Assembly: GCA_032158295.1 (NCBI GenBank)
Contig: CM063247.1
Location: forward strand, 14,114,009-14,178,008
DNA from: Pycnopodia helianthoides
Taxonomy: Eukaryota > Echinodermata > Asteroidea > Forcipulatida > Asteriidae
Reading direction: 5' to 3'
DNA: 64,000 nucleotides
This document shows positions 1 to 11,562 of the stretch, piece by piece. The translations under genes were made by a program, and so were the position numbers. Every line of letters begins with the position of its first letter. Within the stretch, counting starts at the first letter, position 1. Below the pieces are notes generated by a model, which searched no databases, was not told the origin of the DNA, and saw only the letters and a list, made by a program, of their open reading frames with translations.

Positions 1-214
1 GTAACACACTGACAAAAAAGCCCATATATAGAAAGTTAACAATTAAATTTCATTATATGTATTTCTGATAATATTCTTGAACGGCTGTATGTGGTCTATT
101 ACTTGATGTTTGAAATAAAAAGTCGCATCCCCTTAAGGTGATCCCTTGGCTGCCACTTCCCAGGTTGTTCCATATTTTGGGTGTGATCCCTGGCTATACG
201 GCAGTTACAGGTTG

Positions 215-345
215 ATTGGCATCAAACTGTCACCCCCAAACAAAGATACTGACAAAATAGGGAGACCGCAAACATAGGGCTAAAAAAATTGTTGGCAAAG
301 CGCCAGCATGTTAATCCAAGGTCACAAGTTTAAGTCCCACTCCAG
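215..345 (+). repeat. Degenerate tRNA-Lys-like SINE fragment
   Basis: Matches the leader (ACAAAGATACTGACAAAATA then GGGAGACCGC) and decayed tRNA-like head of the copy at 39385-39535. The A box is damaged; the B-box-like part is AAGTTTAAGTCCC. Confidence 0.6.
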
Positions 346-680
346 TAAATTATTAAAAAGATAAAATGTTAAAGACGACAAACAATAAAAACATCTTCTA
401 CAGATTCTAAAGCACAGACACAATAATAAAATACTAACGCAGAACTGGTTTTTCTTCTCCAAATATTATTCACAATTCCCTGTGTTTGTTTTTTGCATAC
501 TTCTTAAGTTGTCCAGCAAAACGCATAACACAGCACGAATAAGGTCATTATATTCCAGGTTATTAAGTGAATAATCCATCGACCTAACTTAAGGATCAAA
601 CCAAAATATCTCCAGGAAACAGACTAATTGTGTGCGGCAGGGTAAACAGTCTGTCATACGTCACGGCCGATGGACAATGG

Positions 681-985
681 GGTGTCTTGGCCGAGCGGTT
701 TAGAGCATCAGATTCAAGTTCTGGTGTTTGAGTCATTAGGTGTGGGTTTGAATCCCGGTCATGACACTTGTGTTCTTGAGGGTATAAATGGGTACCTGCG
801 AGGGTAGAGGTTGATATGGTGTTTGGAAAAGCCTTCGGAGCACCACGGTAGCTCGGGGCTGTATACTCGCCAGGGAGCTGAGAAAGTTACAGGAATGCTA
901 ATGGCCCAATGACCAGGGCACTAATGTAACGCGCATTGATACGTTATTGTAAATGCGCTATTGAAGAACAAATTATTATTATTAT
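681..985 (+). repeat. tRNA-Leu(CAA)-derived SINE, full copy
   Basis: The head reads GGTGTCTTGGCCGAGCGGTT, then CAGATTCAAGTTCTGG (anticodon arm like tRNA-Leu CAA), then GGGTTTGAATCCC (B box) and CATGACAC, which pairs with the 5' GGTGTC. The body follows (GGGGCTGTATACTC, GCTGAGAAAG), and the tail GCGCATTG...GCGCTAT runs into (ATT)n. The variable arm is long, as in Leu tRNAs. Too divergent in the acceptor stem to be a working tRNA gene. Confidence 0.85.
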
Positions 986-2901
986 GACCAAAGAAAATGT
1001 TGGTAAGAATCAAACACACTCGCACAAGAGGGTCAAATAAAAACTTGTCTCACTGGTGATGTCACAATGGTGATTGTAACTTTGTTACGATGGTGAAATA
1101 CGGACGGCACGAAAAGGTGAGCATATTAGGCAAGTATCTGTCGGCCTTCACCATAGAATCAAAACAGACAGTGAACTTGTTTGTATTCTACCATAAGTTT
1201 GGCCAAAATAAACCTTTTTATTATTACACATGCAACTTATAGATTGACGTAATCGCACCGCCATCTTAGACTTAAAATGATGATGAACCAATGGACAACG
1301 CACAGCTACGTACACGCAGTGCACAGGATCGGGAAAATGAGCTACCTTCTTTTGACCTCTAGCCGAGGGCGCCACACTCAAATGACGTCGCGCGCGTAAG
1401 GTCTACTGCTAGAAACGAGGAAACTGCCTTTGCACTCTAAACATTGCATAGCTTTTTTTATAGCTTCTATGGCCCTGAAAAAAAGGTGGGGGCAGGAAAT
1501 CAGCTGAGAAGTTGACTTTCTTGGTAATGAAATGTTTCAACAGAAGAGCAAAGCTAATTATTGCAGCTCAGAAGCCTGAAGGAATCTGTGCTTTCTATCG
1601 AAATGAAAATACACACTTCTACTCTTCCAAAATCCTGGCAAAAGGAAAAGTTTCTGGAGTGTTTGGACTAGAGTGCCTTGATCTGCCATGGTAAGATTCG
1701 AACCATAACTCTTTGGTACAGCCTAATATGATTAGAATGTAGGGTAGACTGGGTCACAGCGAGATATTGGAATAAATCACAGAACAAGAGCTGGAGTTAT
1801 ATGCACTTACTTCTACTTAATTTATTTAGCACTACTGCTAGTTTATATATAGCTACAAATAAATGGGTTGGACCAATCCCCAAAAGTACTCTACGGTTAT
1901 ACATGATTTTTGGGTAGCTTGAGGCTGCATCAGTGCAAGTTTTAGAGGATTTTGGCCAGAAAGAGCAACAACAAAATAAAGACCAAAAAATGGGGATCGG
2001 TGACAGTCAAAAGGTATGAAACAGATTATGGTGGAACTGCCATAAGTCTGTATCATACCCAAAGCTTGCAACTCACTTGGTCATAGCAAATGGTGCTCTC
2101 TCCAGCCACGCCCAGGCAAATTCTACACAGCCCTCCACCAAATCGACCAGTACAACCTTACTCAAGCACAGCACCCAGCAGAATGAGAGCACATGGTTTT
2201 TTGAATAGGCCTCCACACACCAAGTGAACAAAAGAAACTAACAATACCTGGGCTGGACTGATACACACCCTGCCAAGGTGTATGATTGATGTGAGGGGCG
2301 GGCCAAACCAAATATATTGGAGGGGCAGAAGGAAGGCTGAGGGGCAAATTTTACTACAAGATCATGTATAAACAGTGTGTCAAGCAATGACTGTGGCTTA
2401 CGCTATAGGCTAGATCCCCTATGCGTATTATAGCTGTTAGCCAACACTGTATTATAGACCATGTTATATTTGTTTACAGAGTGGTGGCCTCGTACATTAT
2501 AATGCTATTCCTGACGGGCAAGATGCTACACAGGCTCATTGGGAAAATTTATATTTTGTGTCATAATTTTCACATAAATTCAAAATTTACAAAAGCAACA
2601 GCTGTACAGCTTTTGAGATGTCCCCTCTTTCTTTATACTTTATATCAAAAGTTCAGGAAAATCAGACAGTGCGATCTCCATAAAACATAAGATTTGTTGT
2701 ATTCTCCCATTGAGCTGTGTACAAATGTGCCCGCCCAAAGTCCAGGCTCTGTGGCTCTTTTGTAAACATGTGATGTCACAGGTCACATCGTCTAAAGCCA
2801 AAGAATCTTAATCCGGACAGAGGCTGTGGCTGAGTCTGTCTTTGGCTAGATCACTACCTCTGCCAATACTTCAACATTACAACTGTTAGCCATTAGCCAA
2901 A

Positions 2902-3016
2902 GATGTCCAATATGGCCACAGGTGTCCAATATGGCCACAGGTGTCCAATATGGCCACAGGTGTCCAATATGGCCACAGGTGTCCAATATGGCCACAGATG
3001 TCCAATATGACCACAG
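2902..3016 (+). repeat. Minisatellite, 19 bp x 6
   Basis: Six head-to-tail copies of GTGTCCAATATGGCCACAG with few differences; the first and last copies begin ATGTCC. The open frame through it has no other coding support. Confidence 0.9.
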
Positions 3017-4016
3017 TTTGCAGCTTCACTCCTTTAACTACAACATACATATGCCGAATTTACATCAACATGAAGAACGATGTCTCTTATCAGGTTAGTC
3101 ATTTCATAAGATATGAACTGTTTGTACGAGACCCTTCAGTTGGACAGATGCAGTTTGACCCAAAATAAACTCAAGGACTGCCTTCCATGAGATCTCCGCT
3201 AAGAGATACTGCCCTATCTGGGTGCCTCTAATAACAAGGCATTAGTCACGTTTGGTGGGGGGGGGGGGGGAGAGGGAGGGGGTTTAGAAACTCCGTCTGA
3301 AAAATCCACCCAGAAGTCTCTGGCTGCCCCCAAACAAGGTATTTCCTCGACATCACTTGGGTTCGTTTCCTGTGTTGTGTTGCCGTGGCGACCAAACATG
3401 GTGGTGCGATAACACTGCAGGTCCGTGATTTCTTTATTTTGGATGTTGAGAGGTTCAATGTTTGTGTAACCGAAAGGAAGAGACAGTGAAAACTTTGACA
3501 AGGGATTCCCCGACGAAAGATGTAGGGTGGATGAGATGGATGGAGACAGACAGAGGAACGAGACAAAAAAAGAGGAAGGAAGTAGAGTAAGATATTAAAG
3601 AAAATATGATTCAGAACAGTATGCTTGAGAAAAAATATGGAATAAAAAGTTTGACATGATGCAGCTGAGATGATGAATAGTTACAGTGTTATGATAAATA
3701 TAAGTGATTATAAGTAAAGAGAGAGAGCTTAAATTGGAATGATTTTAGTTTCTATGGTTGTTTGTACATTGTCCTCAGATTGTAAGGGTTTGCATACTAA
3801 GTATGCTTTCACCAGCCAGCCAGATAGTTAAGCTCACCTTGTCACAAGTCGGACAATATTTTCACCGGCCACCATTTTTGAATTCCTTCTGAGAGACCTA
3901 AGATACTTGTGTACACTTGGGATACTTGTAAAAAAGTGTACCTATAACTGTAGCTATTAGTATGATTATTACCATATATTTTTGGTAATGAAAACAAGGA
4001 TGCCTCATAAGTGAAC

Positions 4017-4214
4017 TTTATCACTGTAGCTCGCAAGCCTGAGGAAACCTGTAAACAAATGTGCCTTGCAATGCGAACCAGAAACACTGGGGTTAACCCC
4101 CTACTCTTCCCGCAAACTTTATAATCACTGTAGCTCGAAGCCCGAGGAAAGTAGTAAACAAGGGCGCTTGCTAGGAACCAGAAACACCGGGGTTAATCCC
4201 TACTCTTCCACGAT
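4017..4214 (+). repeat. Two-copy direct repeat, about 100 bp
   Basis: Both copies contain TCACTGTAGCTCG, an AAGCC(T/C)GAGGAAA core, then CCAGAAACAC(T/C)GGGGTTAA and CTACTCTTCC. The start offset is about 101-102 bp. Confidence 0.75.
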
Positions 4215-4302
4215 AAGTGATCTGGGTTCTTTAAGGGCACTACTAATCCTAGTAAACGGAACCTACAGCTTAATGTTTCATCCGAAGGACAAAGCAATTA
4301 TG
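4215..4302 (-). repeat. SINE body fragment
   Basis: The reverse complement matches the middle of the SINE at 33015-33395 (TCCTTCGGATG, CTGTAGGT, AAAGAACCCAG). Confidence 0.65.
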
Positions 4303-4468
4303 TCCATGCAAAACTAGTTCACCCATTATGACTAGCCCAGACATCTACTGAACCTGCACACCACTGTAAAGACATAACAATGAGGATAGCGGCCATTGCC
4401 GAATATGTCAACTTAAAAAACGATACAACTGAAGACCACGGAGAGGAAAGATTCAAGACCACACGTAC

Positions 4469-4542
4469 CTTGAATTTGTTGATTGCTTGTTTGTGTGTCA
4501 TTCCCTCCAGTGAGTCAGCATTTACAGCCAATATCTCATCAC
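4469..4542 (-). CDS. Exon h: PDZ-C, middle part
   Basis: The acceptor TTTGCAAACAG precedes 4542 and the donor GTACGT follows 4469. The first two bases complete a Gly codon from exon g, giving RLKEG-DEILAVNADSL. Then EGMTHKQAINKFK follows: betaD/betaE and alphaB with the ligand-contacting His (MTHKQA). It ends in phase 0 at Lys, before the last beta strand, so at least one further exon is needed to finish the domain. I searched the minus strand of 1-4468 by eye for the expected KGxVxLxVR-type strand and did not find a convincing exon. It probably lies left of the window. Confidence 0.9.
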
Positions 4543-5327
4543 CTGTTTGCAAACAATTACACATAGAAACATGTTTACAAAAACAAAAATTAGCAGTTGT
4601 TAACGAACTGTCAACTTTTGGTTTGACAAAACACGGACAGCACTGTGACATTAAAGATTACGAATAATGGTTTAAAAAAATGAAGTCTCTGAATGGAAAT
4701 CTTGCATGACAAATGACTCCCTTCCTGACAAACAAACTCAAATTCAAATAGAGACATATTTTTTCAGTGCTCTGTCAAATCTGTTTACATACTTTCAGCA
4801 GTAAATTTTTATAAACAATCATGTTTTTTAGTTTAATGTCATTTTTTAGTTTAATGCACAACGTTCATAGAGCTACCGAACAGATGTTTTTCTCACAAAA
4901 ACTCTTTTATCCCGTTACGCACTGTGAGATATTGCTCTTCTGTGCAAACTCTTGAGGGCGCTCTACATTATGGATTGGTCCTTCATACGAATGGATTGGT
5001 CCCTCTATGCAAACTCTTGAGGGGGCTCTATATTATGGATTGATCGATCCGGCATACGAATAACAAAAACTGTGAGAAGGAATGACAGCTCTTACCCTCT
5101 TTAAGTCTATTATCACATTGCTCTTCTATGCAAACTCTTGAGGGCGCTCTATATATGGATTGATCCGTCATACGAATATCAAAAACTGTGAGAAGGAATG
5201 ACAGCTCTTACCCTCTTAAAGTCTATTATCACATTGCCCTTCTATGCAAACTCTTGAGGGCGCTCTATATTATGAATTGATCCTTAACACGAATATCAAA
5301 ACTGTGAGTAGGAATGACAGCTCTTAC
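4543..5327 (-). other. Intron between exons h and g (785 bp)
   Basis: The shortest intron seen. Its half nearest exon g is the 116-bp tandem array that copies the exon g 5' splice site. The half nearest exon h (4543-4933) is AT-rich with nothing recognised. Confidence 0.8.
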
Positions 5328-5328
5328 C
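4934..5328 (-). repeat. 116-bp tandem array copying exon g splice-donor region
   Basis: The word CAGCTCTTACCCTCT (plus strand) recurs with 116-bp spacing at 5086, 5202 and 5318. The last is the true exon g/intron junction. The two extra copies carry the last 20 or so bases of exon g, the GTAAGAG donor and about 95 bp of intron (CAAACTCTTGAGGG...). A shorter, rearranged fourth piece lies at 4934-5006. Confidence 0.88.
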
Positions 5329-5547
5329 CTCTTTAAGTCTGTTATCACCAGCTGCAGCCCCACTCGGGAAGATGGTCTTGACGAAGATGCCCATCTTACC
5401 CTTGGCCGAGTCCTCACCGCCGACGATACTAAACCCAAGACCTTTCCCGTACGCCCCCTTGATGAGAGAGATCTGTTGTACGACAGACAGGGTGGGGGAC
5501 ATCCGACCAGAAGGGGTGGAGGAGACTTTAAGGTTGTCATTCTCCAC
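5328..5547 (-). CDS. Exon g: PDZ-C, first half
   Basis: The acceptor TTTGTCAACAG precedes 5547 and the donor GTAAGAG follows 5328. The 73 codons plus 1 base read [20 protein letters not shown], then [31 protein letters not shown] and [20 protein letters not shown]. This is a Ser/Thr linker and then a canonical PDZ start with a textbook GLGF loop and a betaC strand ([13 protein letters not shown]) that strongly resembles the IL16/PDZD2 family. Asn replaces the common Gly in the DGRL turn (DNRL). Its last 20 or so bases and donor site are copied twice downstream in a 116-bp tandem array (see repeat at 4934-5328), which could offer decoy splice sites. Confidence 0.92.
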
Positions 5548-5658
5548 CTGTTGACAAATAACAAATCATACAAAATTGTTAATAAGAAAGAAAATGTCCT
5601 TCTGTCCTTCTGTTTGTATTTAAATACTGACTGTGGTTTTAAATATACTTTATCATAA

Positions 5659-5857
5659 GGACACTTGTGTCCTTGAGGGTATAAATGGGTACCTGCGAGG
5701 GTAGAGGTTAATATTGTGTATGAAAAAGCCTTTGGTGCGCCTCGGCAGCCAAAGGCTGTATATTCCCCAGGGAGCTGAGAAAGATTACAGGAATGCTATT
5801 GGCCCAATGACCAGGGCACTAATGTAAAAGCGCATTGATACGTTATTGTTATTATTA
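5659..5857 (+). repeat. Leu-type SINE, 5'-truncated
   Basis: Same body and tail as the copy at 681-985 from ACACTTGTG through GGGAGCTGAG to GCGCATTGATACG and (TTA)n. The tRNA head is missing. Confidence 0.8.
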
Positions 5858-7030
5858 TCTCAAATTATGCATACATTTCTTTCAATGACTTTGTGTATCA
5901 CATATCACATAAATTCCATTAAAAAGTAATAGTCATACAAAAAAAAGAAATGCTTTGAAAAGGTATCTATTTGCTGAAGCTATGTTGGGAGCCAGTGTAA
6001 GTTTATTTACAGTACAATGTACAAGTACACAATGTATATGACGTTCGAATCAGACCTGTCACTACCAGTTCTACATGAACCATTCTAACACAATAAGCCT
6101 CTTAAAACCAATTCAGCTCAAACAAGAATAACACATCTGTTGATACTTTTATTTAACAGTCTTTCTCCCTCAAAAAAGCAAACAGCATTGACATCTGTTT
6201 GGGGTACCAGTGTAAGCTTGGTACTTTCCCTATAAGCTCCTTGTAGAAAATCCGTCAAATTGAGCCAATTATGACTTCTACCACGATCATATCCTGCTAA
6301 TATCATTGGACGCCAGATGGACGAATCACAGCGAAACTAGTTCACATTCTCCGAACTCCAAAAAGAAACGGAGTCACAGCTGGTGATGCTGGCTGATCTC
6401 ATACCACACTTTGTTTTAATTTAGAAGAAGATCTGTTGAACTTTCGGCCCGTGGCTCCGTTTCTTTTTTACGGTTCGCGTCTGATTAAGTTTCCGCTCTG
6501 TCAGGTCTGCCCTCAAAACACAGGATATTTTCCTTTCGACGAGAAACGCTACTCTCGTTTCCCTATCGCTCTGGGGTTCTGGTTAGTGAGTTCAACAAAC
6601 GTTGGAAGTGTCAGGGCTGTATAAACAATTTGTCACCTTAGTGGAAACACTTTTTTTCAGATTATTAGAAACAGATGATTAAAGAGGCAAAACTTACATT
6701 CCGATCTGTATTAATCTATTGAAATAAACAGAAGCGTGATAGGTAAAACATTTCCCCCAGGGAGTTGGCAAGCAGCGTCAACAACTCATAGGTGAGAGGT
6801 CCTTAATGCAAGACATTAACACTGGCTCTTAACACTGGCCACTTTAAAACACCCGACAATATTCTAAGTGGTCTAGCTGACTTCTCCAACTCTACCCAAA
6901 GCTGCATGCAAATCACTGTTTGTACAGATCATTCGTATGGCATCAAATCTAATGCAAATGGCAATATTGACACCAAGAAAAACTTTATTAAAAGACAGAT
7001 GAAAATGCTTGTGAACTAGTAAAATGAAAA

Positions 7031-7210
7031 GGGCCCGATTTCATACAGCTGCTAAAGCACAAGTAGCTAAGCACAAGAAAATTATGCTTACTCTAGAGTA
7101 AGGTAACCAGCCAAAATACCACTCCACATGTACAATCTGTGACTGGTATCCTACTTAATTTTGCTCAGCGGAAAACTCTTAAGCAATATTTGCTGTTCTA
7201 TAAAATAGGT
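7031..7210 (+). repeat. CWG-type palindromic MITE (GGCCCAATTTCA family), diverged
   Basis: Begins GGGCCCGATTTCATACAGCT; contains AAAATTATGCTTAC, CCAGCCAAAATACCA and GACTGGTATCCT. The right end is decayed. Confidence 0.7.
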
Positions 7211-7898
7211 CACAGCTGATTGGTCCGATGGCTAATCACTGAAACAGAAATCTGGCCAAACCAAGAACTGAGTTCTTCTACTGTACCTAAAAAACAGCAG
7301 GCCTGTTGAATCAGAGAGTCTCATGGCCACCAAGCCTACATTTCCCTCATAGAGGTAATCATGGTGAAGCACGAGGACTACAATTGTTCCACTTCTTGTT
7401 AGACGATCGAGGTACAACCTTGCAATCATTTTTCTCAACTGTAAATCATTTCAATTTGACATTGTTTCAACCATACCACTGATGATTTAGCAAATTATAG
7501 ATATTAGTCCGTAAGAAAAAATCCTTGAGTGGCCCGCGGTAATTTATGTTTCAGTAAAGTCGTGGATGTGCGTGACTGAGTAATTAAGTCGACTTTGAAT
7601 CAGGCTTTATGCCGAATGTGATAAGGTTATGTGTCAGCACACTCTTGCCTTAGCGCTCTTGTTCATCATGAACTATTTTTCAGCTGTCAGGCAATGATAA
7701 GATTCCTCTACACTGGACATGAATGACAGAGAAAAGCAGATATATCTTTACTCGGCCGACAGCAGACGAAATAGCACACCAATGGGAGGGGCTTGGGGAG
7801 TAGTGAGGTGGAGGTAGGAGGGTTTCAGCTCCATTGAGAACCCCCCAGAGAAAAAAAAATTACTTTTTATTTCAAAAAGATCAAGAAATAAGAGTGAT

Positions 7899-8272
7899 TT
7901 AAAGGCATGGTTACATGTACCATTGGTGATTCCTCTCCAAAATTAACGACCATAAAAACTTATTTGGTACTGCAGCTGTGGATTGTGTATACATTTTGAG
8001 AAACGAGTCCCTTTGAAGGAATGGAGTTTTAGAGAAAAAGGGGTTCAAACAAATTTCAATCGGGAGATACGTTTCAAACGTTTCTCAGATTGTGTATTCC
8101 AATTGCGGATTATTCTTTCTTCGTTAACATAACTGCTCCAGATTTTCGGCGATATCTCAAAAACGCTACCACCTTTTGAAATGAAATTTTCACAGGTTAG
8201 TTTTAATGTATATATATCTACATTTATATAGGATTAACACAACCGAACGGTTCCAAAAAACCAAAGGTATAA
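7899..8272 (+). repeat. TTAA-bounded MITE, diverged right end
   Basis: Starts TTAAAGGCATGG, then ACCATTGGTGATT, CTGCAGCTGTGGATTG and GAGAAACGAGTCC. Shares GGCGATATCTCAA and CACAGGTTAG with the copy at 20608. Confidence 0.7.
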
Positions 8273-9329
8273 TTTGCCTGTAAGTGGAAATATATATAAC
8301 TGATAACAAATCAAGATTTTTATTTTGCTTTGAAAAAAAGAAAAGTAAAAAAAAGGCAAGAAATTGTTTCTGCGTGACAGCTTTATGAATGTGGTCCCAG
8401 ATCACTTGCTAGATGAATATGATGATTGAAGGGAGTCCAGGAAACAGGTGTTTCGTGAAGGATTTCCACTTTCTAGCAATTAACTGAAATTCTCTCTCCA
8501 GGTGCTGACATGACCCATCTCAGACCCTAATCCTTTTTGCAAAACTGCGAGACAGGATTCAAACTGTGTCTACGTTAAAGATTAGGGCTTTCTAAAAACT
8601 GGACACTCTCCGCTTCTGGCTTTGAAAATGGGAAAAGGCACTGTATTAAAATAAACTGAAGTCAGGGTTCCCTATAGGAACTAATTCAATCCTCACTAAA
8701 TAAACAACCACATTCTAAGCACCAGACCATTTACGCACCCATGTGAATTGTAAAGTCCGGCTCACAAAGTTTAGTATGACAATTTTTAGTTTCTTTTTTG
8801 GCACTAAGGAAGGTAAAAGGAAGAAGAGGAAATCAACGAAGGCGTTGCTTGCCTGTTGATAACTTCTTGACATGGTTTCCTAGAATTCATTTAAAAACAA
8901 AAATTACAATTAACTACTGCGGTTTGTGGATGTGTCTTAACACATTATTTGCATGTCCATCAAAGCAGTTATTGACCAACACACATTGACCTAGTGTAGG
9001 TCATACTATAGGTGGACATCCTTGTCACCATTAACTAAAAATTCACCGCAAAGTCAAAAAACAATTTTGTTTTTCTTTCAAATCAACCACAGGCCAAGGT
9101 GAACGTATGACTGTAGGTTTCAAGGTGTAAATTGGGACTGAAGTTCTCAAATTATCCCTCATTCGTTCTGATTGCTAATGACAAATCTATAATAACCTCA
9201 AACCTGCTGGGAAGCATTACTTTCGGATGAATATAGTTGTCATGCAGTGTGAGCTTCACAAATCTAGCGTTAAAGTGGAACTTGTTATGCATTGACGTCA
9301 TCACCCCCATCTTAAGGGTAACACAATAA

Positions 9330-9691
9330 TTAAAGGAACATTACAGAATTGGTTTTGGCTAACAAAAAAGATGCTGGCAGTGTAAGCACTTACCACCATA
9401 TACATAAACTGACAAACCTGTAGAAGTTTGAGATCGATCGGCCACCTGGGTCACGAGAAAATAGTGAAAAACCGATCACACATTTGCATGAAATCATATA
9501 GATTCAACAAATGAATATAACGGAAAACTAGTTTATTCATTTCTCATCAAATATGGCATTTCAGACAGAAATATTTCAAGGGACGTTTTCTACTATCATC
9601 ATCATTAGACCGTGTAAGTTTCATGTAAATCTGTGATCAAAAAGTATATTTTACAAGTTTTTTTCTTACCAATTCTGTAATGTTCCTTTAA
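9330..9691 (+). repeat. TTAA-bounded MITE, AGGAACATTACAG family
   Basis: TTAA at both outer ends, with inverted termini TTAAAGGAACATTACAGAAT and its complement. Interior marks are GCTGGCAGTGTAAGCAC, TGAGATCGATCGGCC and AAATATTTCAAGGGA. Confidence 0.9.
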
Positions 9692-9799
9692 ACAATGGAA
9701 AAATGCATATCATGTCCGCACGGCGCACAGAATGGACCAATGCGCAACCTTCTTTTCACTTTTAGCCGAGGGCACCCTACTTAAAATTCGCATCAGAAA

Positions 9800-10020
9800 A
9801 ATGATCTCTAATCAATTTGTGCTTGCTTACTTGTTCATCGTGATTGGTTGCTTTGTGTCCAACAAACTCTACACTATTTTCAAATATTTGTGTCACATTG
9901 TTACAAACTGTAGCTATCTGTTTTTTGCTTTGCATTTATGGCTTCCCTTAGTTTTTCCAACCTTGGTTGGCGAAGACTTGGGCTGTGACGTTGCAATAGA
10001 AAGGTCTATGTTTAAATAAA
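9800..10020 (+). repeat. MITE-like repeat related to 37311-37571
   Basis: Shares GATTGGTTGCTTTGT, ACAAACTGTAGCTATC, CTTGGGCTGTGACGTTGCAA and the end AAAGGTCTAT with the copy at 37311. The left inverted end is not recognisable. Confidence 0.7.
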
Positions 10021-10113
10021 AGGAAGAAAAACAAGATGGCTGCCGTCTGGTAAAAAGTTACACTTATTACATTACTGTTGTTTTATAGGCCATTTGAATG
10101 ATTTCAACACCTG

Positions 10114-10265
10114 GCCCAATTTGATAGAGCTGCTTAATCAGAAAATATCGCTTAACAATGTTCTGCAAAGCACAAATGAGCAGGATACCAGTTATAAATG
10201 GTACATGGGACATGGTATTTTTGGCTGGTAAACTTATTCTGGTAAGCATAATTTGAAACTGGGCC
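10114..10265 (-). repeat. CWG MITE, internally deleted (152 bp), CTG/CTG flanks
   Basis: Left flank CTG (10111-10113), right flank CTG (10266-10268). The interior GAGCAGGATACCAGTTA and GGCTGGTAAACTTATTC is the reverse orientation of 39815. Confidence 0.8.
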
Positions 10266-11019
10266 CTGCTCACAATGATTTCACAAGTTGAAAACTTTAC
10301 TTTAATACCAACTCAACTTTCCCTCCCACTCTATTGTGATGGACAGATGCTAGCCTACCGAACAATAACACATCCCTTGGGCCTTAGCTATTTCAATTCT
10401 TCTGGGATTTAAGGAGGCGGGACATCTGCCCATCATCGTGTTCTCAAGGTGACAAAACTCCGAGCCGAGAGGAAATTTCACTCACTGGCCCCGCAGAGCC
10501 AGAGAGGGCATGGGGACCTGCTACGCTCTGCGCCTAACAAGCGAGTCCTTCCTCTCAGGGATATGACCAATTAGAGGGAAACTGGGGCTCGACGCAGAGT
10601 GGCACGCAACTGGGGGCCAAGGGGAGCCCTCAAGCTGGGTGGGAGAGGGGGGGGGGGTTAGAAGTAGGGAAGTAGGGAGCAAGATAATTAGAGTTACTCA
10701 ACAACAAGACCATCGCTGTTATACCCTCAAGACATTGCACTCTTATTCCAGTTTAGAAAACAACTGACCCCTTCGTCAGAAAAAACAAACTTTTTTTTTT
10801 CTTAAAGTATGTTATGACTCGTACCCACACATGCACATCAGAGCTTCCTCCAACATGAGAGAGGTTGGTGATAACTGCAGACCCGCTTCCTTGTACAGTT
10901 AAAGATGACATTTCCCCCCGAGATGTATAGAGAAAGCCCACTGTATATCTTTAGGATGACATATGTTGGTAATGATTAGAATCAGTCTACACAATAATAA
11001 TAATTACAACATTTATAGA

Positions 11020-11562
11020 GCACTGGACACTATTGGTACATGTAATTACTCAAAATAATTGTTAGCATCAAAACTTACTTGGTAACGAGCAATGGAGAGC
11101 TGTTGATAGTATAAAACTTTGTGAGAAACGGCTCCCCCTGAAGTAACATAGTTTTTGAGAAAGATGTAATTTCTCAGTAAAATATTAGAATTGATTTTGA
11201 GACCTCACGCGTGAGGTCTTGAAATCAAGCATCTGAAAGCACACAACTTCGTGTGACAAGGGTGTTTTTTCTTCCATTATTATCTCGCAACTTCGACGAC
11301 CAATTGAGTTCAAATTTTCACAGGTTTGTTATTTTTGTGCATATGTTGAGACACACCAAGTGAGAAGACTGGTCTTTGACAATTACCAAAGGTGTCCAGG
11401 GGTCGATTTCACAAAACTCTTCCTAACTTAGGACTAGTCCTAGGCAATGCTAAGAGTTAGGACTAGTCTTAAGTTAGGATCAGTAAGTCCTATCTCTTAG
11501 CATTGTCTAGGACTAGTCCTAAGTTAGGAAGAGTTTTGTGAAATCGACCCCAGTGTCTTTAA
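11020..11562 (+). repeat. TTAA-type MITE carrying a nested palindrome
   Basis: Contains CACTGGACACTATTGGTA, TTGAGACCTCACGCGTGAGG, and GTGTCC...AGTGTCTTTAA at the right. It matches 46592-46981 in reverse orientation. Broken at 11397-11553 by the 151-bp element. Confidence 0.85.
11400..11550. repeat. 151-bp palindromic MITE with exact CAG target duplication
   Basis: The ends GGGTCGATTTCACAAAACTC and its complement extend about 60 bases on each arm with few mismatches. CAG lies on both sides (11397-11399, 11551-11553). Removing the element and one CAG restores GTGTCCAGTGTC of the host MITE. Confidence 0.93.

Larger units (their letters stand above)
1..4468 (-). other. Intron after exon h (no exon found)
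   Basis: Holds a degenerate Lys-like SINE piece, a full Leu-type SINE, a 19-bp minisatellite, a two-copy tandem and a SINE fragment (listed separately), plus a 14-base G run at 3257-3270. The minus-strand frames at 3214-3566 are Pro-rich only because they read that G tract. No coding signal is supported. Confidence 0.5.

Noticed and set aside
2902..3016. CRISPR-like array
   Set aside because: Units are contiguous 19-bp repeats without unique spacers, in animal DNA.
3214..3566. Two overlapping Pro-rich minus frames as a possible next exon after exon h
   Set aside because: The prolines come from a 14-base G run. The expected PDZ end strand is absent and no acceptor in the right phase was found.
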